A stretch of DNA of 64,000 nucleotides from Cyanophora paradoxa. Its lineage: Eukaryota; Glaucocystophyceae; Cyanophorales; Cyanophoraceae. The position numbers and the translations under genes are program-made. Positions 57,429 through 64,000 of the stretch are shown here, one piece after another. Positions within the stretch are counted from its first letter, which is position 1, and each line of letters begins with the position of its first letter. The notes under the pieces were generated by a model. It was not told where the DNA came from and did no database searches. It saw only the letters and a list, made by a program, of their open reading frames with translations. The stretch lies in contig QPMI01000515.1 in the NCBI GenBank assembly GCA_004431415.1, forward strand, positions 186,001 to 250,000. Reading direction: 5' to 3'.

Positions 57429-57925
57429 ACTCCCAAGACATATTGATGATTGCATCGCAGCTGCAGTTCCCTATTTATGTCTCTCCATGTTAGCCAGCCA
57501 CAGGCAGCGATCTAGGCTAGTCAGCCGGCTGCAGTTAGGCGAGTCAGCTAGATAGCGTGAGCCAACCAGGACAGTCAGCCAAGGTAGGCACGCTGCACAG
57601 CCCTTTAGCTTACGCGTCGTACTACGTTTCTCTGCATCCAGTTTCCCTTTTCGCCAGTTTCATGTTCTGTACATTCTCGAGCTCTCTCGTTTTTAAGTAA
57701 GGCGCCGATAATTGAATTTCAAACTGTACTTCAGAAATACGATGCCATCTACGAGCTTGCCGAGAGCTAGTCTGGGCTCTTACATGCGATGCTTCATTTA
57801 TACTGCAGAATCCAAAAGACGGATGACATAAAAGACGCGATCGATATCGATATCCTTACATCCTTACATTTCGCGATCGATATCGATATCGATCCCCCAG
57901 ACCGCGGGGGGGTGCAGCCTCCAGG
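57429..57925. other. convergent intergenic region
   Basis: 3' ends of the glucan synthase and PIP-kinase genes. It contains CAGCCA/GTCAGCC-type repeats (~57490-57580) and a strongly palindromic GATCGATATCGATATC tract, twice, at 57838-57893. No gene seen. Confidence 0.6.
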
Positions 57926-60900
57926 CTACAGGGAGGGCCCGTTGCGGAGGATGTGCCTCATGAACTTGATGAAGCGCGCCTGCGTGCGGGGTCGGCGTCA
58001 GCCTCAGCCTCAGCCTTCTCCTCAGATGCGGGGCCCCTTCTTGAACAGCGAGCGGAGCCCGGCCCTCCCTCCCTTCCGCGTTCTATCGAGCCCGAGAGGT
58101 AGCCCTCTAATCCCTCGGGCTCCCGTCTACCCCCGGCGCCTCGTTCGTCCGCCCCCGCACTCGCCTGGTACTGCTTCGGGGGTACCGCCGAGATCGTCCC
58201 CTCGTCCGCCACGAACCCCTGCGGACGGCCGGCCCTCAGGCGGGGTACAGGATTGACGGAAAAAAGGAGCGGAGGGGGGTACCTTGAAGAAGTTCTCGAG
58301 GTCCTTGGCGAAGGACCACTCGGTGAGGTAGTCTGCGGGCGGGCGGGCGTCGTCACACACGCACCCGAAAAGAACAACAACAACAACAACAGCAATCACT
58401 GTTCTAAAACTTTCCAAGTGTCTCTCTTTCGTTCTCTCCTGTTTATGTTTATCTGTTAACGTGTTCTTCCTCACCGATGAGGCCGATGTAGTAGGCCGTG
58501 GAGCGGTCCGAGGAGACGATGGTGCCCGGGGTGAGCACCGTCCCCTCCCGCACCTTGTGCACGCCCTGCGGTGAGGGGGGGGGGGGGGCAGGGCCGCCGC
58601 GGCGTGAGACGCCTGGCGGGGTACAGGACGGAAGATGGACGGGGAGATTAGGGGGTGCTGTGAAACGAGGAGTGCTACAAAAACATCCTATAAAACATTC
58701 TTCTCAGAGGGCGCCAAACGCCCCGGGGCGACTCGGCATTCGAGCTCGAAAGCACTCATTCGGGGCGGGCGGGCCGGACGACGAGGGGGTAGATAGATAT
58801 GATAGATAATAGAAGAAGATACTATGACAGATAAAAGATCGCGAGGGGCCATAATGCTATGATGTTTAATGCGGCGGGCGCACGACAAGGAGGGGGTAGT
58901 CCATAAGGTCGAAGGCGGAAAAGGAAAGACGAAATTCGAAGGCTTAAAGATCCTAAGAAAGAAAGAACGAAATTCTATCGCCAAAGATCCTAAGAAAGAA
59001 AGAAGAGCGGAACTCTAAGATATCCCAAGGGGCCAAGGGGCGGGAAGCTTAAGCTTAAGGGGGCGGGCGGGGCGGACGACGAGGAGGGAGTAGTCCATGA
59101 GGTCGAAGGCGGCGAGTAGGGCGCTGTCCCGCTCCAGCATCACGAGGAGCTTCTCCGCCGCGGCGCCCACGTCGAACGGCTGCGGGAAGCGAGGGGAGAG
59201 GGGTGAGGCAGGCGAGGGAGGGGGCGGCGAGAAGAGCGGGCGATGCAGCGGATTTCTTCCGACGAAAAGGTGCTGGCGGCGGCTCCGGGCTCCTACTACT
59301 ACCGCTTCTCCTAGGACCGGACTGCAGCCCTACTCTCCCGGGCTACTGCTGCTACTAGTAGCACTCCTAGAGCCTAGAGCCTGCGGGGGGCGGGTGGGGG
59401 CGCCTGGGCTGCTGCTGCTCGGCGAGGCGAGGCGAGGCGGACCTTCTTGACGTTGAGGTCCTTGTGGATGAAGGCGTCCTCCGCCGCCAGCCGCTCGTGC
59501 GTCGACCCCTAAGGGGGGGGGGGGGGGGGGGGGGGGGGGGGTGAGAGTGGGGAGGGCGGGGGAGGGGGAGCGAGGGGCCCGTCTAGCCGACGGGCGGGGC
59601 GGAGGGCGGGGGAAGGGCGGAGGGACGTCCCCCCGTCTAGCCGTCTAGCCGTCCGGGGACGGGCATCTAGTCGTCTGACTCTCTGCGGGCGGGAGGCTGG
59701 GGGGGCAGGGGGCCCGCGCGTGCCTTGAGGTCGTAAAGGCGCTGGAGCTCGTTGGGCGTGTCCAGCACGTTCGCCACCTGCGAGGAGAGGCGCGCGTGAG
59801 GCGCGGGCGGAGGAGGAGTGGACCGGTTCGCGTTCTTGGGGGGCGGGGGCGCGGGGGGGTACAGGCGCACGACGACGAAGGGGATGCCGTTGATCTTGTG
59901 CAGGCCGTAGATCTGGGGGGACAGGGGGCGCGCATCAGCGTCGGCGAGGGCGCCCCCTCTGTTCGCGCGGAGGAGGCGACGGGGGAAGCGAGCCCGGGGT
60001 ACCCTCCTTTCTATTCTGGGGCGCCAGAGGGCGCCCCCTCCGTCCGCTCGCGCGGAGGGGAGCGAGTCGGGGGGCGAGTCCCCTCCTATTCGAGTACCCT
60101 CTTTTCCTATTCTAGGGCCGGCGGGGCAGGGCGGGGCGGGGCGGGCGCGCATCAGCGTCGGCGGGGGCGGGGGCGTCCCGAGGCAAGAGAGTCAGGGGCA
60201 CCCTCCTCTCTAGTCTAGGGCGGGGCGGGGCGGGGCGGGACGGGGCGGGGCGGGGGCACCCGCATGAGCATGGTCTCGCGCCCGTGCTTCTCGATGTGCC
60301 CGTACAGCGCCGGCAGCAGCTGCGCGGAAGGGGGAGCGTCAGGGAGGAGGGGGGGAAGGAAGCGGGATGGGTACGGGGCGGGCATGCCTTGAGGAGGGGC
60401 TTGAACTCGCGCATGGGGATCGTCTTCGCCATGTACTGCGCGGGGCGGGCAAGCCGCTCAGCCCGGCGGGGCCGGCCCTGGCCGGCGGCGAAGGGGGAGA
60501 AAGGGGGGGGGGGGTACCGCACCCGGCCGTCCGGGGTGTGGAAGAAGAGGGAGCCGGACTTGCCCGCCGACACCTGCCGGCCAACCGTCCGTCCGTGAGA
60601 CGGGCGGCGCGGGGGGCGCCAGGCCAGGTTCGCTTGCTCGCTCGCTCGCGAGGGGCCCCTCGAGCAGCCGACCGGCCCCCACTCCCCGCCCCCCCAGCGA
60701 AGAAGCTGGCGGCGTGCCCTCCCCCAGCACCACCGCCGAGGGAGGCCCCGCCCACCCCCGCCCAGCCCCATCGGATCGGACCTGGGCGGTGAGGGAGGCG
60801 AGGTCGCCGAGCAGCAGCCGCGCGAAGAGCTGCCCCCGGAGGCTTAGTCCGAGGAGAGGGGGGGGGAGGTGGGGGGAAGGGGGAGGGGAGGGGCCGGGAC

Positions 60901-63094
60901 CTGGGCGGGCCCGATGGACTCGAGGTAGGCGTCCTCCTCCACCCCGTCCATCCCCCGCAGCGCCCGGAACACCTCCGGCGCTGCCCGCGCGGGACGCCAA
61001 GGTGAGAAGGGCAGCGGAGAGAACTAGCATCTATCTTCGTGCTCCCGGCTTTCTTTCTCGGTGAGAATCGAGCAGCCCGGAGCAGCCTTGGTTTCCTAGC
61101 CACTTCTAGAATCTTGAAATCTCTAGTTTGGGAGGGACGTGGGGAGGGAGGGAGGGGGCGGCACCGTAGTCCTCGAACTTGTAGGCGCTGCCAGCCTGCA
61201 CCAGCTCGTTGCTCTGGGTGAGGTACGCGGTTAGGAGGAGGGGGAAGGGTAGGGGAAGCGAGGGGAACGGAAGGCCAAGGGGGCGGGTACCGGGATCTCG
61301 AACTCGTTGACGTACGTGAAGGACTCCTGGATGTACGGGTATGGGAAGAAGGCCGGGGGTGGGGAAGAAGCGAAAGGGGGGGTACGGAGCCGCGCACGGG
61401 GGAGGGCTTGAAGGGCTTCGGCAAGCTATCCCACCGCTCGTGGGCCGCCTCTCCCGCCGCCCGCTGCGCGAACGAAGGTGGAAAGGGAGGGGGGTACCGC
61501 GCCTCAGCGTTCCGAGCGAGGATTCCGCGGGGAGGGGAGGGGTACCGCACCATGCCGATCATCATGGAGACGACGAGGGCCCACTCCTTCTGGCCCCAGC
61601 TCACCGGCAGCTCCTTGCCTGTCCGGATTCGCGCAGGCGCCCGTTGAGAGACGGGAGGAGGAGGAGGAGGGAAGGGGGGTACGCCGCACTGTGTCCCTTG
61701 CGCTGGTTGAATCGCGCGTCGGAGCGGCGGTTGCTGCCCATCCCCAGGAGGGCCTGGCGCCCCAAAAGTCAATCTCAAATTCAAATCATGGTGGGGGGGG
61801 AGAGACGGGCTCACTTGAGCTTCGTGGTCCGAGGCCAGCCCCTCGCAGAACTCGTTCTTGTCGATGAGCCCGTCCCGGTTCCGGTCCCTGCGCGGCGGCC
61901 CCCGCCGGATTCGAACCGGAGACCACAGGGCGGATGGGAGGAAGAGAGGGTACAGTGCGCACAGCTTCGCGAAGAGCCGGTTGCTGATCTCGATGATGTC
62001 GGGCCGGACCTGCGTTGGGGGGGGGGGGGGGGGGGGGGGGGGTGAGCCGGACGGGGGAAGGGGGGTACGGGAGCACTGAGAGAGCGCGGCGCGCCTTGCG
62101 CTTGCGGGGGTCCACGAGAGCCAACGTGTCGATCACGGATCCCAGCATGGCCTGCATCTGATCCCCGTACCCCGGCTCGGATCTTGGGGGGGGGTTAGCG
62201 GGGTACGGGCAGGGGCACCTCGGTCTTCGCCACGAACTTGTCTGCGTGGAGGAGAGGGGAGGGGCGATGCGTCATGGGAGGGGTACGGGGCGGAACAGAC
62301 AGGAGGCATCGTACCCTGGTCGTGGTCGAACATGCGGAAGGCGAAGCCCTGGGGGGTAGCAGGAGTTCAGTTCGGGGAGGGAGGGAAAGAGGAGCAGCCG
62401 GGATTCGAACCAGCTTCGTGCGGAGGTCCCCGCGAGAGAGGACGCCAAGAGCGCCGATGAACTCGGGGATGGAGATGCGCCCGTCGCCGTCGAAGTCGAA
62501 CGCCTGCGGCGAAAGAAAGGGCATCGGGGCGGGGCGGGGCGGGGCGGGGAGGGCGGGGGGAGGAAGCGGGCGGAAAGGGCCCCGGCGCGCCTTGAAGAGG
62601 GAGCGGCCAAGAACATTCGATCCGAAGTGCTTCACGAACTCCTCTGCGGGGCGCGCCGGGCGTCCGTTGGGCGGGGCGGGGCGGGGCGGGAACGAGGCGA
62701 GGCGAGGCGGGGCGGGGCGCTGGCCGCCAAGACGCGGGGCGAAGCGAACCGGGGACGAGGACGCCGTCGTTGTCGCTGTCGAGCGCCTTGAAGCGCCTGC
62801 CGCGACCGCTTAGTTCGAGGCGATGCCAGGCGGCCGAGGCGCGGCCGACGGCTGACGGGACGGGGCGCGGCGGGGCTGTCGCACCGACTCAATTCCTCCA
62901 GCTGTGCGGCGCTAAGGTCCGCGGCCTTGAGCTGCGAACGAGTCTGAGCGGCCAGCGCGGCAGCTGACGTGGTCAAGGGCGAAGCGCACCGCGGCACGCG
63001 GGCTCATCGAGGAGATGAGCTCGGCATACGCCGCGGGCTTCGCGGGCCCTTCCTCGCGCACATCCGTCGCGGGCGTGGATTCCGAAGCGCCCAT
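57926..63094 (-). CDS. N-myristoylated EF-hand sensor fused to phosphatidylinositol-4-phosphate 5-kinase-type kinase
   Basis: About 26 exons, minus strand, start ATG 63092-63094, stop 57926-57928. The N-terminus MGASES fits the myristoylation consensus (G2, S6). Four EF-hand loops follow: DSDNDGVLVPEE, DFDGDGRISIPE, DHDQDKFVAKTE (position 6 is K instead of G) and DRNRDGLIDKNE, arranged as in neuronal calcium sensor/calcineurin-B proteins. The PIPK domain then begins with GQKEWALVVSMMIGM, EDYAPEVFRALRGMDGV and the nucleotide loop AGKSGSLFFHTPDGR. It continues with the ATP lysine in YMAKTIPMREF, YGLHKINGIPFVV, YDLKGSTHERL, the catalytic LMDYSLLV, YYIGLID (Mg-binding Asp) and DLENFFK, a short activation segment GFVADEGTISAVPPKQYQ, and ARFIKFMRHILRNGPSL. 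It should phosphorylate phosphoinositides at membranes under calcium control. Several introns have GC donors (after LFK, KRK, LLK, DLK and QYQ). The gene is convergent with the glucan synthase and divergent from the SRAP gene. A plausible relative is the calcium-sensor/PIP5K fusion known in Plasmodium. Confidence 0.95.
58881..58918 (-). repeat. decayed duplicate of a PIP-kinase exon inside its own intron
   Basis: Matches the exon and donor at 59073-59112 that encodes FDLMDYSLLV with a few changes; here it would read FDLMDYPLLV. A further fragment occurs near 58770-58783. Between them are tandem AAAGATCCTAAGAAAGAAAG repeats (58945-59010). Confidence 0.75.
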
Positions 63095-63287
63095 CTGCTC
63101 GCCGTGTGCTGCTCGCTATACCGCTCTACCGGCTAGGTTCGGCCCAGCGTGCTATATGCTGCGTCCCGAGCAGTTCGAAATCGCCGCCGCCGCAGGAACA
63201 CGAAACTTCGGTTAGCTGCACGCCGTACCCCGCAGCCCCAAAGTTTTGCCGTGCGGCCCACACCTAAGCTTTGGAGCGCGCGCGGCA
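63095..63287. promoter_or_regulatory. divergent promoter between PIP-kinase and SRAP genes
   Basis: 193 bp separate the two start codons. It contains CCGCCGCCGCAGGAACACG and two short AAACTTCGG/AAGTTTTGCC blocks. Shared control of both genes is inferred from the distance alone. Confidence 0.55.
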
Positions 63288-64000
63288 ATGTGCGGCCGGG
63301 CGGCGCTAGGTCTTGCACCCGACGAGCTCCAGTCCGCGACGAAGGCGCGCGGATGGGTCGGGCGGGACAAGTACCGACCGAAGTACAACGTCAGCCCGTG
63401 CCTGAGGCGCGTACGCGACCACCGCGGCTGACACTGAGCCCCGGCAGGTCGCGCCGACCAGCTTCAATCCCGTGCTGCGGGCGGCGAGCGCGCGGCAGCG
63501 CGGCGGAGCCAAGGACGACGGCATCGCGCCGGCTTCGAAGGCCGCCGACGACGGAATAGTCGACGTTGACCTGGAGGCGGAACTCGAGACGACGGCGGCG
63601 GCGGCGGCGGCGGAGCTCGAGGCGGAGGGAGACGAGCTCGAGAAGAGGCCCGTGCGCGTGCTGCACCAGGTCGGCGCGTTCGGAGGCTAAGCGTGCGCGC
63701 TTTCGGGTGCTGACACGCACTTTAGATGAAGTGGGGTCTCGGTTCGCGCTTCCGCCGCCGCGGATCCAGAGCGCGCGCGTGCTCACTCGGGGCGCTCGCT
63801 GGCCGCGGTCGCAGTCGCATCGTACGAGAAAGAGATGCGGAAGGACATTTCCACGATCAACGCGCGGGGCGAGTCGGTGCACTCGGCGCCCCGCCCCTCT
63901 CGCAGGCTCCAGATTTGATCGCCGCCTCAGCTCGAGAGCAGCGGGATGTGGCGCCGCCTGCTGGCTCGCCGCCGCGCCGTTTACTTCTGCGAGGGATTCT
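63288..64000 (+). CDS. HMCES: HMCES/YedK-type SRAP-domain protein, 5' part (runs off window)
   Basis: SRAP proteins form a covalent link through Cys2 to abasic sites in single-stranded DNA and protect them. ATG 63288 gives MCGRAALGLAPDELQSA, with the catalytic Cys exposed after Met removal, then DKYRPKYNVSP. Exons: 63288-63410; 63448-63669 (TSFNPVL, then an acidic Ala-rich insert and KRPVRVLHQ); 63726-63741; 63815-63878; and 63942 to the edge. The spliced product reads MKWGLVASYEKEMRK, then STINARGESV (the INARSE-type motif), and RRRAVYFCEGF, which corresponds to the DGFYEW block where the window ends. The fourth intron appears to use a GC donor (GT|GCACTC). The Ala/Glu-rich insert in exon 2 is longer than in the human protein. 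Confidence 0.88.

Overview
This window is nuclear DNA of a microbial eukaryote, most likely an alga. The lineage is not proven. The coding sequence is GC-rich, genes are cut into many short exons by introns of about 30-100 nt, and a clear minority of introns use GC-AG instead of GT-AG ends. A GT48 beta-1,3-glucan synthase, a homeodomain factor and a calcium-sensor/PIP-kinase fusion fit a haptophyte- or stramenopile-like alga. No prokaryotic signals, rRNA, convincing tRNA or CRISPR array were seen. Most long open frames are GC-driven shadows; the gene models here were rebuilt by hand from exon frames, splice sites and phase continuity.

Left half (1-30 kb), mostly repeats. Positions 1-4 kb hold two diverged copies of a ~1.4-kb unit made of a ~149-bp tandem repeat followed by a tail with a perfect 27-nt palindrome that recurs four times. 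Positions 3997-5292 are bounded by long inverted repeats and carry an Arg/Ser-rich frame. A secreted, probably membrane-anchored protein gene lies at 6037-9463 (+). A helical-repeat protein gene lies at 10266-13281 (-), with a broken inverted copy of two of its exons at 19.86-20.17 kb. A probable coiled-coil gene lies at 13.6-17.6 kb (+). Positions 21663-26588 are a complete LTR retrotransposon with 5-bp target duplications that encodes only a Gag-like protein and no polymerase. Two non-autonomous DNA elements follow: a hAT-type MITE with 8-bp target duplications (27735-28272) and a short foldback MITE (29339-29615).

Centre (29.79-43.48 kb): a near-identical tandem duplication. Each unit has a homeodomain gene (+) converging on the 3' half of a coiled-coil gene (-). 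Only the right-hand coiled-coil gene (41538-46035) has its 5' exons. The left unit has an extra ~1.2 kb that includes a 45-codon exon missing from the right unit.

Right part (46-64 kb): four compactly packed genes in alternating orientation. The coiled-coil gene and the glucan synthase (46.2-57.43 kb, +) diverge from a short shared promoter. The glucan synthase converges with an N-myristoylated EF-hand/phosphatidylinositol-phosphate kinase fusion (57926-63094, -). That gene in turn diverges from an HMCES/SRAP-domain gene (63288 to the window edge, +). The EF-hand/PIP-kinase fusion, the Gag-only LTR element, the homeobox tandem duplication with its exon difference, and the related pentamer-filled introns of the glucan synthase are the points most worth following up.
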